A DNA stretch of 64,000 bases from Alistipes sp. UBA934 (GCA_002293535.1 DBDK01000003.1:124001-188000); one strand, 5' to 3'. Positions 32,883 through 39,769 are shown, numbered from the stretch's first letter. Notes: generated by a model not told the origin, from the letters alone. A program made the numbers and translations.

Positions 32883-32906
32883 CTCGCTCCCGCCGTCGGC
32901 AGCCCG
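32878..32906 (-). repeat. NADG element over the malY stop codon
   Basis: Minus-strand GCCGACGGCGGGAGCGAGC followed by TACCCC. The GAGCTAC of the element, read from the other strand as GTAGCTC, supplies the malY TAG stop. Confidence 0.6.
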
Positions 32907-32912
32907 AAATTG

Positions 32913-33944
32913 TCACTGAACTTCGCCGTATCGGACCGTTTTGTCTCCACGTAGTATTCTGAATTTAAGGAAGTTATAACTATGATATAACGGTGGAAAG
33001 AAGCGACGAAAAGTCATCATTATGCGGTCTTTTGCCGAAACATTCGGCACATTGATCGCTTCCCGAAAATAGCGACCAAACATTTCTTTATGCTCCTCTG
33101 CAAAGGTTCGGCGGGAGGCCATATCAGGATTGTAACGCCGATTCATCACAAGCAGGTAACCTTCTCTGTAAAAGCGTTTTGAGTGTGTGTCGGCAAGCAA
33201 TTTCGGCAGCTTTTCGCGACGGGCAAACTCAACCCGATCATCCAGCGCACCGCTCGCCCAACGAACATCGAATCCACTCTGCATCACACTTTTAGGGTTA
33301 CGAAAATGGTAGTAAAGTTTTTCGCTCGTGGTTGCTATTTTTGGTGCCGCCGCCAACAGATGGTGCACCACCCAAACATCCTCGTCGGTGTATAACCCAA
33401 CGGGAAAACGCACCTCTGCCCAAACATCGCGGCGGTAGAGTTTGTCCCAAATATATATGCTTGCCTCAGTGTAAAAACTTTCAAGTATCTCTCTGTTGGT
33501 GAATACTTTAATAGATTGTGGTGTGGGCACAGGCAGGCTTTCGGCGATGCCCTTTTCGCAGCGACACTGGGCGATGGCGCAGTCGTTTTCGAGGCAAATC
33601 TCAAGTAACCGCGCAAGCATCGTGGGAGCGTAAAAGTCGTCGTTGTCGCAAAACGCAATATATTGACCCTGAGCCGCTTGTATGCCGTCATTACGTGCCG
33701 CCGAAACCCCGCCGTTAGACTTGTGGATTACCCTCACCCGAGAATCCTGCGCGGCATAAGCATCACAAATTGCAGAGCTGGCATCAACAGAACCGTCGTT
33801 CACAAGGATCAATTCGAGTTCGCTATATGTCTGACACAGAATGGAATCTATGCAGCGCGCGAGATATTTTTCGGCGTTGTAAACCGGAACGATAACCGAG
33901 ATCAAAAGGAACGACGACGTATTTTTAGACTTTTGTACCGACAT
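32913..33944 (-). CDS. Family 2 glycosyltransferase
   Basis: 343 residues from the ATG at 33944. A GT-A fold: ISVIVPVYNAEKYLARCIDSIL opens the nucleotide-sugar domain, and NDGSVD and AFCDNDDFY (the DxD-type metal site) follow. The C-terminal third is variable and ends in a basic tail. No clear membrane helix. It likely adds a sugar to a surface glycan; acceptor and donor are unknown. Its start overlaps the methyltransferase stop by 20 nt. Confidence 0.85.
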   Translation of the reverse strand: MSVQKSKNTSSFLLISVIVPVYNAEKYLARCIDSILCQTYSELELILVNDGSVDASSAICDAYAAQDSRVRVIHKSNGGVSAARNDGIQAAQGQYIAFCDNDDFYAPTMLARLLEICLENDCAIAQCRCEKGIAESLPVPTPQSIKVFTNREILESFYTEASIYIWDKLYRRDVWAEVRFPVGLYTDEDVWVVHHLLAAAPKIATTSEKLYYHFRNPKSVMQSGFDVRWASGALDDRVEFARREKLPKLLADTHSKRFYREGYLLVMNRRYNPDMASRRTFAEEHKEMFGRYFREAINVPNVSAKDRIMMTFRRFFPPLYHSYNFLKFRILRGDKTVRYGEVQ

Positions 33945-34755
33945 AGAATAAGTCAAAAGGTGGCAAAGGCCACAGCGAATTATTTTCGGCGGCTGCAGCC
34001 AGTGAAAAAATACGAAAGTCGTCCGAAGTAATATTGCGCGTAAGTTGCTCGTTTTCAGCCAAAAGTCGGTGGCGATTGAGACGATTGGCAACGTCATAAG
34101 GCACGCGTAACATCCATCGTGGCAGGCGGTCGCGCAGGCGAAGAGGGTCAAGCCGGGTGATACGATCGACGCCCGCCTTGTTGCGTTCATAATATTCCAT
34201 CGCACGCTCATTACCGAAAACTCCCAGAGCCTCGACACGATCGAAGCGACTCTCCATCAGACTGTTAAGCTCACCGGGAGAGTATTCGCGGACGTGCCAG
34301 GGATTGCGAGTAAGAGACATCGTACGGTTGGGGGTGGTGACGATGAACTGTCCGCCGTGCTTCAAAACACGCTGAACCTCAGAGAGAAACCCGAAATCGT
34401 CGCGCAGATGTTCGATGAGCTGGAACGCCACCACAAAGTCGAAACTCGCAGCGGGAAACTCCAACGGCGGCACTTTCGAGCGGTGAAACTGAACGTTGTC
34501 CGGAAGAGTAGCAAGGGAAGAGGGCTGATGCTTGTCTACGGTAGTAAGAGACTGACACACAGGAGACAACGTCTCGATGCCGTAACCGGTACCGGTACCT
34601 ATTTCGAGCACGCGCCCGCCGCCCGCCGCAGGAGAGGGGGAAGCGAGGAAAGTGGCGGCAATCCTGCGCGCCGCCTCACGATAGGCCAACACGGAACGCG
34701 CAAACACAAAGTTGTCGCTCGCGTCCGATGCCGAAACCCGTTGCGCCGTGTTCAT
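33925..34755 (-). CDS. Class I SAM-dependent methyltransferase
   Basis: 276 residues. The SAM-binding VLEIGTGTGYGIETL (about residue 50), an acidic post-II motif, and VVAFQLIEHLRDDFGFLSE mark a Methyltransf_11-type fold. TPNRTMSLTRNPWHVREYS suggests a small-molecule or glycan methylase. It sits between a CvfB-like gene (4-nt overlap) and the glycosyltransferase, fitting a glycan role, but substrate is unknown. Confidence 0.83.
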   Translation of the reverse strand: MNTAQRVSASDASDNFVFARSVLAYREAARRIAATFLASPSPAAGGGRVLEIGTGTGYGIETLSPVCQSLTTVDKHQPSSLATLPDNVQFHRSKVPPLEFPAASFDFVVAFQLIEHLRDDFGFLSEVQRVLKHGGQFIVTTPNRTMSLTRNPWHVREYSPGELNSLMESRFDRVEALGVFGNERAMEYYERNKAGVDRITRLDPLRLRDRLPRWMLRVPYDVANRLNRHRLLAENEQLTRNITSDDFRIFSLAAAAENNSLWPLPPFDLFYVGTKV

Positions 34756-35588
34756 CGTCTCAGGGTCGTTTGGGTGTCGGAAATCTCGATTACGCCACTT
34801 TTGAGAAGAACTCCGACGGCGCGTTTGAACACTTTTTTACTCATCGAGGTGAGGCGCGCGACATCTTCGGGAGCACTCTTGTCGCCAAGAGGCAATGTTC
34901 CGCCGGCCTGCTCCAACAATGCGCGAAGGCGTTCGGCGGCATCCTTTACCTCGTCGTAACCCTGTTTTTGAACTGCAACGTCGATGCGTCCGTCATCGGT
35001 AATGCGTCGAACGAATCCGGTAAGTCGGTCGCCAATCATCAGAGGTTCAAATACCTGGTTACGATAGAGCATACCCCAGTGGCGCCCATCGACAATCACG
35101 CGCCAACCGATCTCGCTATCCGAAGCAACCATAAGCGAAACCTTCTGACCGGGGGAGACCGTGATCTCGTCGTTAGTGACCACGCTACGCAATTTCATAG
35201 ACGCAACGGCACGCCCCGTAACCGAATCCTCATACATATATATAAGGTAGCGATGGCCAACGACAACCCCGCCCTGTTGGTTGCGGTTGGGCAGAAAAAG
35301 ATGCTTGGCGGCAAGACCCCAGTCGAGGAAAGCCCCGTGGTCGTTCTTATCAACCACCTGAAGGTAAGCGATTTGACCGACCTCAACAAGGGGCGTTTCG
35401 GTGGTGGCAACGAGCCTGTCTTCTGAGTCGTGATAAACGAACACGCGTTTGGCATCCCCCGGCTTATCGGCCATCGAAACGTAGCGGTTGGGCAGCAGAA
35501 CTTCGGCGCCCTCGGCGTCTGTAAGATAGAGGCCGTGGTCGGAAATTCGGCTTACAGTCAGTTCGTGGTATTTTCCAGCATTAATCAT
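34752..35588 (-). CDS. S1-domain RNA-binding protein (CvfB-like)
   Basis: 278 residues from the ATG at 35588. Three S1-type beta-barrel repeats and a C-terminal winged helix (MSKKVFKRAVGVLLKSGVIEI) match the CvfB/YitL family, which binds RNA and affects expression in Firmicutes. The role in Bacteroidota is not established. It leads an operon with the methyltransferase and the glycosyltransferase. Confidence 0.85.
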   Translation of the reverse strand: MINAGKYHELTVSRISDHGLYLTDAEGAEVLLPNRYVSMADKPGDAKRVFVYHDSEDRLVATTETPLVEVGQIAYLQVVDKNDHGAFLDWGLAAKHLFLPNRNQQGGVVVGHRYLIYMYEDSVTGRAVASMKLRSVVTNDEITVSPGQKVSLMVASDSEIGWRVIVDGRHWGMLYRNQVFEPLMIGDRLTGFVRRITDDGRIDVAVQKQGYDEVKDAAERLRALLEQAGGTLPLGDKSAPEDVARLTSMSKKVFKRAVGVLLKSGVIEISDTQTTLRR

Positions 35589-35594
35589 TGGAGG

Positions 35595-35602
35595 CAAAAG
35601 TA
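35595..35602 (-). promoter_or_regulatory. cvfB-operon promoter -7 box
   Basis: TACTTTTG on the minus strand, 7 nt before the ATG at 35588. Confidence 0.5.
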
Positions 35603-35614
35603 CAAAATTTTTGC

Positions 35615-35622
35615 TATCTTTG
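35615..35622 (+). promoter_or_regulatory. TauE-gene promoter -7 box
   Basis: TATCTTTG, 8 nt before the ATG at 35630, giving a nearly leaderless mRNA. Confidence 0.55.
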
Positions 35623-35629
35623 TTTTTCA

Positions 35630-36415
35630 ATGTCGCTAAGCATAGTTGTCATACTACTCTGTTCGGGCCTGCTCGTGGGTTTTATCAACACACTGGCGGG
35701 GGGCGGGAGCGCGATTTCATTGACGATATTTATGGCGCTGGGACTACCTGTACAGGTAGCGAACGGAACGAATCGAATCGCTATACTGATGCAAAACCTC
35801 TCATCCACTGCGACTTTCACGCGCAAAAAGATGCTCGACTGGAGAAGCGGAGTGAGGCTTGGAATTCCGGCGATACTGGGAACATTGGTGGGAGCGCAGG
35901 TGGCGGTGACTATTTCGGCCGAGGTTTTCCAGATATGTCTTGCGCTGGTGATGGTGGCAGTATTGGTCTTCACGATCTTCGGCAACAAGATTCTCAAGCG
36001 CGGCGAGGGCGAGGGGTTCAAGGCGGGGTGGTTGCACTATTTTGTGTTCTTTTTGATAGGCATTTACAGCGGCTACATTTTTGTGGGCACGGGATATCTT
36101 ATACTGCTGAGCACTATGGGGTTACTACACTTAGGGATTGTCAAAAGCAACGTGATCAAGAACTTCATAATCCTGCTTTCGATACCGTTTTCGCTCGTGG
36201 TTTTCGTATGGAACGGCGACGTGAGCTGGAGTTACGGTCTTATCCACGGGGCAGGAAATATGGTAGGGGCGTTCCTCGCGTCGCACTATGCGATTGGCTG
36301 GGGCACGAAATTTTTGAGGTGGTTCGTTGTTGTTGTCGTGCTGTTTTGCCTTGCCGATGTGGTGGGGTTGATCTCGATAAGAGAAGCTGTTCTGGCTATG
36401 ATAAAGCAGGGTTGA
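35630..36415 (+). CDS. TauE/SafE-family membrane permease
   Basis: 261 residues from the ATG at 35630, with about seven to eight membrane segments. GFINTLAGGGSAIS in helix 1 and the repeated G-x-x-x-G-A pattern (GTLVGAQVAV) fit the sulfite/organosulfonate exporter family (TSUP). The cargo is not known. The last codons AAG CAG GGT TGA contain the AGCAGGG motif that brackets every module of the neighbouring array, so the array boundary lies at this gene's stop. Confidence 0.85.
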   Translation: MSLSIVVILLCSGLLVGFINTLAGGGSAISLTIFMALGLPVQVANGTNRIAILMQNLSSTATFTRKKMLDWRSGVRLGIPAILGTLVGAQVAVTISAEVFQICLALVMVAVLVFTIFGNKILKRGEGEGFKAGWLHYFVFFLIGIYSGYIFVGTGYLILLSTMGLLHLGIVKSNVIKNFIILLSIPFSLVVFVWNGDVSWSYGLIHGAGNMVGAFLASHYAIGWGTKFLRWFVVVVVLFCLADVVGLISIREAVLAMIKQG

Positions 36416-36616
36416 TATGATCAACGCCCACTTCCAGTGTGATTCCGTGTTACCTGGAAGAAAGGGGGCAATTAGCGAGCTATTGCGTAAAAAACAATAA
36501 CAGTTAGAGAGATAACTTTATAAGGGTCGATATCAACTCGACCCTTTCCTTATTTATAGCAATACACCGAACGATGAGTCTTATAAAGACTATTAACTAA
36601 CTTAATTTTATTGCTT
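36416..36616. other. Spacer with hairpin and terminator
   Basis: No convincing gene. A 7-bp hairpin, CTTCCAG and CTGGAAG, lies at about 36431-36460. A strong hairpin AAGGGTCGA/TCGACCCTT followed by TCC (about 36525-36553) looks like a terminator, so the stretch could be a TauE 3' UTR or a small RNA of about 120 nt. A 27-codon ATG frame at 36417-36500 has no supporting feature. Confidence 0.4.
36525..36553 (+). terminator. Terminator-like hairpin after TauE
   Basis: Nine-bp stem AAGGGTCGA/TCGACCCTT with a 7-nt loop, followed by a short pyrimidine run. Confidence 0.6.
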
Positions 36617-36775
36617 ATGAAATCAAATCAAAGTAATTCCGACGATCGTTCATTGAAAAATCGGGTGAAGTCCGTGTTTCAAAACAACTTTCCTATTTCG
36701 ATCTATGTGAGCCTGACTTTCGGTTCAAATTTAGTTGAACTCTTCCTGATTGCAGTTGTGCTTGGGGTCCTATAG
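36617..36775 (+). CDS. Small hydrophobic-tailed protein, unrecognised
   Basis: A 52-codon frame from ATG to TAG. The first half is polar and basic (MKSNQSNSDDRSLKNRVK). The second half is a single hydrophobic stretch (SNLVELFLIAVVLGVL) long enough to cross a membrane. It lies between a terminator and a second hairpin terminator, so it has its own unit, though no clear -7 box precedes it. It could be a small membrane protein; a chance frame cannot be excluded. Confidence 0.35.
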   Translation: MKSNQSNSDDRSLKNRVKSVFQNNFPISIYVSLTFGSNLVELFLIAVVLGVL

Positions 36776-36793
36776 GCCTCTACTCTCTAAAAT

Positions 36794-36825
36794 GAATGGT
36801 CCGGAATTTTGATTTCGGGCCATTC
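36794..36825 (+). terminator. Terminator hairpin before the array promoter
   Basis: GAATGG-CCG and CGG-CCATTC arms around AATTTTGATTT, followed by TTGTT. Confidence 0.55.
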
Positions 36826-36837
36826 TTGTTATCTTTG
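36808..36837 (+). promoter_or_regulatory. Array promoter 1
   Basis: TATCTTTG (36830-36837) with TTTG about 18 bp upstream. It drives leader RNA 1 and the first 61-aa protein. Confidence 0.65.
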
Positions 36838-37054
36838 CAACATAAATTAACAAAGAGTGACAACTCTTGAATCGTATCTGTAAACAACCACTTTACTCCC
36901 ATTCGATTCGGATTGTCTGCTCGAAGTGCGCCGTGTAAACACGGCAATCTTCGGGCGCGGGCAGTTTTCGGATGGGGGGCTGTGGTTGGCCTACAGGTAC
37001 GGAACTGTTTCCGCGCCTTTTTTATAGGCGCACAACTAACTAAAGTATGCGTCT
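36838..37054 (+). ncRNA. Structured leader RNA, copy 1
   Basis: About 215 nt with no frame. It folds as AGAGT-GACA-ACTCT near the 5' end, then a long arm CTGC..CGAAG / CTTCG..GCAG capped by GCCGTG-TAAA-CACGGC, then GCGCC-TTTTTTATA-GGCGC just before the ATG. Copy 2 (38966-39180) keeps these arms while differing in loops, including a U-A to U-G change in the CTGC/GCAG arm. It could be a regulatory leader or a separate RNA; class not recognised. Confidence 0.6.
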
Positions 37055-37240
37055 ATGAAAAAGTTTTCGTTCGGAGGGAGCGCAGCAAGAGGGAAGGTTT
37101 ACTGCATTGAAGAACTCGATGTTCGGATGGTGCTTGAGAACGGCAAGAAAGTAATTTTACTATATGATACAAAATTGGCAAAACTTTGGCCTGAATATTA
37201 CATAGCGAAAATAATACTATATCCACTAAAGCAGGGGTGA
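37055..37240 (+). CDS. 61-residue protein of unknown function, copy 1
   Basis: Starts MKKFSFGGSAARGKVY, has a KKVILLYD strand-like centre and ends YIAKIILYPLKQG. About 45 of 61 residues match the copy at 39181-39366, with mostly conservative changes, which suggests a real protein. It resembles no family I know. Its final codons AAG CAG GGG TGA are the AGCAGGG bracket of module 1. It follows leader RNA 1. Confidence 0.6.
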   Translation: MKKFSFGGSAARGKVYCIEELDVRMVLENGKKVILLYDTKLAKLWPEYYIAKIILYPLKQG

Positions 37241-37302
37241 GAGGCGAGAGTCTTCGCAGGTCGAGGCCGCGAAGAGAAAAGCTCTTACAAATTCAGTAGT
37301 CC

Positions 37303-37351
37303 ACTGGTCGGAACGCCAACAGCGATTTTTAAGCTACGCAGAAAGGCCAGT
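37303..37351 (+). repeat. NADG element in module 1
   Basis: ACTGGTC and GGCCAGT arms around GGAACGCCAACAGCGATTT and AAGCTACGCAGAAA. Confidence 0.85.
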
Positions 37352-37389
37352 TATAGACCCACAAAGGGTCATTCGGCGGGTCGGCCGAA

Positions 37390-37647
37390 ATGCCGGTAGC
37401 AATTTCCTGCTACGCGCAAAAACCTCCGATCGTCGAAAAGAAAAGCAACTACTATCGAACAGCCGCCGGTTACCGTCACTACACAACTGGCGCGGTTTCG
37501 TATCAGGGCACCCAGGGGCTTACTTGGTCGTCTACGCCGTACGATGAGTCTAACGGGCACGACGTGAATTTCAACAGTAACAACGTGAACCCCGTGAATC
37601 GCGACAACTACTCCTACGGCTTTACGGTGCGTTGTGTCGCCCGCTAA
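37390..37647 (+). CDS. Lectin-like variable domain, cassette B
   Basis: An 85-codon frame (MPVAISCYAQ) whose last 61 codons (from 37462) are the variable lectin domain: AAGYRHYTTGAV, then WSSTPYDESNG, ending FTVRCVAR. It is the only cassette whose upstream VEKKSNYYRT reads straight into AAGY without a frame break. No signal peptide, so as it stands it would be cytoplasmic or a donor fragment. Confidence 0.4.
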   Translation: MPVAISCYAQKPPIVEKKSNYYRTAAGYRHYTTGAVSYQGTQGLTWSSTPYDESNGHDVNFNSNNVNPVNRDNYSYGFTVRCVAR

Positions 37648-37676
37648 GAATTTGTAAACCCTGCTTAATTTTTTAC

Positions 37677-37684
37677 TACCTTTG
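37677..37684 (+). promoter_or_regulatory. Promoter -7 box before cassette C
   Basis: TACCTTTG with TTTG at 37651-37654, 22 bp upstream. It is followed by ATG and an 11-codon leader peptide (MKRSPPDPSKK) ending at TGA. Confidence 0.5.
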
Positions 37685-37727
37685 CAATATTATGAAGAGA
37701 TCCCCTCCTGATCCGTCGAAAAAATGA

Positions 37728-37931
37728 GCGACTACTATCGAACCAGCTGCAGGCTACCGTCACAACCAGACGGGCGCGGTTACGAATCAGGGCACCGAGG
37801 GAGACGGCTGGTCTTCTACGCCGTACAGCGAGTCCAACGGGCACTACCTGATCCTCAACAGTAACAACGTGCGACCCGTGAGCAACGCGAATTACTCCTA
37901 CGGCTTTACGGTGCGTTGTGTCGCCCGCTAA
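37728..37931 (+). pseudogene. Lectin-like variable domain, cassette C (no start codon)
   Basis: The open frame begins right after a TGA and has no ATG. From 37746 it encodes 61 residues, AAGYRHNQTGAV to FTVRCVAR. The ATG 6 nt upstream (MSDYY...) is in a different frame. It is probably a silent donor or remnant. Confidence 0.5.
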
Positions 37932-38009
37932 GAATTTAGCAGGGTATGAGGCGAGAGTCTTCGCCGGTCGAGGCCGCGAAGAGAAAAGCCCTTACAAATT
38001 CAGTAGTCC

Positions 38010-38057
38010 ACTGGTCGGAACGCCGACAGCTACTTTAAGCTACGCGAAAAGACCAGT
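38010..38057 (+). repeat. NADG element in module 2 (best palindrome)
   Basis: Seven-bp outer stem ACTGGTC/GACCAGT and inner GTCGG/CCGAC hairpin, with ACTTTAAGCTACGCGAAAA on the 3' side. Confidence 0.9.
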
Positions 38058-38133
38058 TATAGACCCCAAAAGGGTCATTCGGCGGGTCGTCAAGGGGCCG
38101 GAACGTCGAAGAGAAAAACGACTACTATTGATT

Positions 38134-38325
38134 ATGCCAGCCGCGGGTTACCGTAACTACACTAATGGTGCGGTTACTAATCAGGGCACCAACGGTCAAG
38201 GCTGGTCTTCTACGCCGTATAGCGAGTCTTACGGGCTCTACCTGGACTTCAACACTAACCGTGTGAACCCCGTGAACAGCAACAACTACTCCAACGGCTT
38301 TACGGTGCGTTGTGTCGCCCGCTAA
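38134..38325 (+). CDS. Lectin-like variable domain, cassette D
   Basis: 63 codons from ATG (MPAAGYRNYTNGAV) to FTVRCVAR and TAA. This copy is closest to the consensus of all seven and richest in AAC codons at the variable positions. A longer open frame upstream (to 37918) runs through the repeat and is not thought to be a separate gene. Confidence 0.4.
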   Translation: MPAAGYRNYTNGAVTNQGTNGQGWSSTPYSESYGLYLDFNTNRVNPVNSNNYSNGFTVRCVAR

Positions 38326-38357
38326 GAATTTGTAAGCCCTGCTTAATTTTAACTCCA

Positions 38358-38417
38358 ATGGAAAATAAAGAAATCACTACTACCCGACCCGTCGAAAAAA
38401 TGAGCGACTACTATTGA
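38358..38417 (+). CDS. Leader peptide in frame with cassette E
   Basis: ATG to TGA gives MENKEITTTRPVEKMSDYY (19 residues). It reads in the same frame as cassette E, which starts straight after the TGA. If TGA were TGG, as in cassette G's TATTGG, the two would be one protein. Confidence 0.3.
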   Translation: MENKEITTTRPVEKMSDYY

Positions 38418-38573
38418 ACAGTCACCAATCAGGGCACCTGGGGCGGTGGCTGGGCCTCTACGCCGTATAGTGAGTCTAACGGGTACGGTATGCGTTTCGA
38501 CAGTAACTACGCAGGTCCGCCCGCCAATCACAACTACGCCAACGGCTTTACGGTGCGTTGTGTCGCCCGCTAA
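38418..38573 (+). pseudogene. Lectin-like variable domain, cassette E (5'-truncated)
   Basis: Lacks the AAGYR start and begins TVTNQGTWGGG. The rest (WASTPYSESNG to FTVRCVAR) is intact but the most divergent of the set (FDSNYAGPPANHNY). Confidence 0.5.
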
Positions 38574-38579
38574 GGATTT

Positions 38580-38949
38580 AGCAGGGGTGTGAGGCGAGAG
38601 TCTTCGCAGGTCGAGGCCGCGAAGAGAAAAGCCCTTACAAATTCAGTAGTCCACTAATTATGAGTTAGTTATAGACCCCGAAAGGGTCATTCGGCGGGTC
38701 GTTTTTTCCGGCACACCGAAGAAAAAAGCGACTACTTTAGAGCCAGCTGCAGGCAACCGTAACAATAGCACTGGCGCGGTTTCGAATCAGGGCACCCGCG
38801 GGTACTTCTGGTCTTCTACGCCATACAGCGAATCTAACGGGCTCTACCTGCGCTTCTACGGAGACGCCGTTACTCCCGTGTACAATGCCACGTACTCAAA
38901 TGGCATCACGGTGCGTTGTGTCGCCCGCTAAGAATTTGTAAACCCTGCT
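38580..38949 (+). repeat. Array module 3 (AGCAGGG...CCCTGCT), lacking the NADG core
   Basis: Brackets at 38580-38586 and 38943-38949; hairpin A arms at 38601-38607 and 38619-38625. Where the other modules hold the NADG core it has ACTAA-TTATGAG-TTAGT (38653-38669), a short hairpin in the same flanks. The GACCC/GGGTC hairpin and cassette F follow. Confidence 0.75.
38743..38931 (+). pseudogene. Lectin-like variable domain, cassette F (no start codon)
   Basis: 61 codons from AAGNRNNSTGAV to ITVRCVAR. No ATG in frame upstream. Variable positions differ widely from the others (LYLRFYGDAVTPVYNATY). Confidence 0.5.
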
Positions 38950-38965
38950 TTTTTTCATATCTTTG
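38935..38965 (+). promoter_or_regulatory. Array promoter 2
   Basis: TATCTTTG (38958-38965) with TTTG (38935-38938) 19 bp upstream. The TTTG is the GAATTTG that follows each cassette stop. Confidence 0.65.
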
Positions 38966-39180
38966 TATCCAATATAAATTAAGAGTGACAACTCTTGAAT
39001 CGTGTGGTAAACTACCACTTTACTTTCGCTTGATTCAGATTGTCTGCTCGAAGTGCGCCGTGTTCTGTACGGCAATCTTCGGGCGCGGGCGGTTTTCGGG
39101 CGAGGGCTGTGGTAGGCCTACTACACGGAACTGTTTCCGCGCCTTTTTTATAGGCGCGCAATTAACTAAAGTATGCGTCT
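38966..39180 (+). ncRNA. Structured leader RNA, copy 2
   Basis: Near-identical to 36838-37054. AAGAGT-GACA-ACTCTT, CTGC..CGAAG / CTTCG..GCGG capped by GCCGT/ACGGC, and GCGCC/GGCGC before the ATG are kept, while the loop GTTCTGT replaces GTAAAC. Confidence 0.6.
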
Positions 39181-39366
39181 ATGAAAAATTTTGCATTCGG
39201 GGGAAGCACGGGCCGTGGGAAAATCTACCTTATCGAAGGGCTGGAGGTTCGGGTGGCGCTTGAGAACGACAAGAAAGTAATTTTACTCTACGACCCAAGA
39301 TTGACAAATCTCTGGCCGGAACATTATATAGCGAAAATAATACTATATCCACTAAAGCAGGGGTGA
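39181..39366 (+). CDS. 61-residue protein of unknown function, copy 2
   Basis: Starts MKNFAFGGSTGRGKIY and ends YIAKIILYPLKQG; about 74% identical to copy 1. The 3' end is identical in DNA and merges into the AGCAGGG bracket of module 4. No recognised domain or signal peptide. Confidence 0.6.
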   Translation: MKNFAFGGSTGRGKIYLIEGLEVRVALENDKKVILLYDPRLTNLWPEHYIAKIILYPLKQG

Positions 39367-39427
39367 AAGACAAGAGTCCCGGCGATCGAGGTCGCGGGGA
39401 GAAAAGCCCTTACAAATTCAGTAGTCC

Positions 39428-39475
39428 ACTCGTCGGAACGCCGACAGCTACTTTAAGCTACGCGGAAAGACCAGT
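39428..39475 (+). repeat. NADG element in module 4
   Basis: ACTCGTC and GACCAGT arms (one mismatch) around the GTCGGAACGCCGAC hairpin and AAGCTACGCGGAAA. Confidence 0.85.
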
Positions 39476-39586
39476 TATAGACCCCGAAAGGATCATTTGG
39501 CGGGTCGGCCGAAGTGCCGGCAGCGATTTCGAGCTACGCGCAAAAACCTCCGATCGTCGAAAAGAAAAGCGACTACTATTGGATTA

Positions 39587-39769
39587 GCCGCAGGATACCG
39601 GCGAGACGACGGTGTGGTTAGAGTTCAGGGCACCAACGGTTATGGATGGTCTTCTATGCCGTACAGTGAGTCCAACGGGCACTTCCTGAACTTCAACAGT
39701 AACAACGTGAACCCCGTAACAAACGACGTATACTCCAACGGCTTTACGGTGCGTTGTGTCGCCCGCTAA
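39587..39769 (+). pseudogene. Lectin-like variable domain, cassette G
   Basis: 60 codons, one fewer than most of the others: AAGYRRDDGVVRVQGTNG to FTVRCVAR. An upstream open frame to 39497 exists but runs through repeat DNA. Confidence 0.5.

Larger units (their letters stand above)
37230..37665 (+). repeat. Array module 1 (AGCAGGG...CCCTGCT)
   Basis: Begins AGCAGGG (37230-37236) and ends CCCTGCT (37659-37665). Inside are hairpin A with arms TCTTCGC (37251-37257) and GCGAAGA (37269-37275), then the NADG stem. Next come the GACCC/GGGTC hairpin, a second worn NADG-like copy (about 37380-37420), the conserved GCAACTACTAT string and lectin cassette B. Confidence 0.75.
37938..38343 (+). repeat. 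Array module 2 (AGCAGGG...CCCTGCT)
   Basis: Brackets at 37938-37944 and 38337-38343. Hairpin A arms are TCTTCGC (37958-37964) and GCGAAGA (37976-37982). NADG arms ACTGGTC (38010-38016) and GACCAGT (38051-38057) pair perfectly. Cassette D follows. Confidence 0.75.

Noticed and set aside
35611..36420. 269-codon frame overlapping the TauE gene
   Set aside because: It is a +1 shadow of the TauE gene with no membrane pattern or family match.
36417..36500. 27-codon ORF after TauE
   Set aside because: No promoter, conservation or protein-like composition; overlaps a hairpin.
37918..38325. 135-codon protein spanning module 2
   Set aside because: Its first 70 codons are the translated repeat (hairpin A and NADG core) and it begins inside cassette C; only the lectin part has protein-like conservation.
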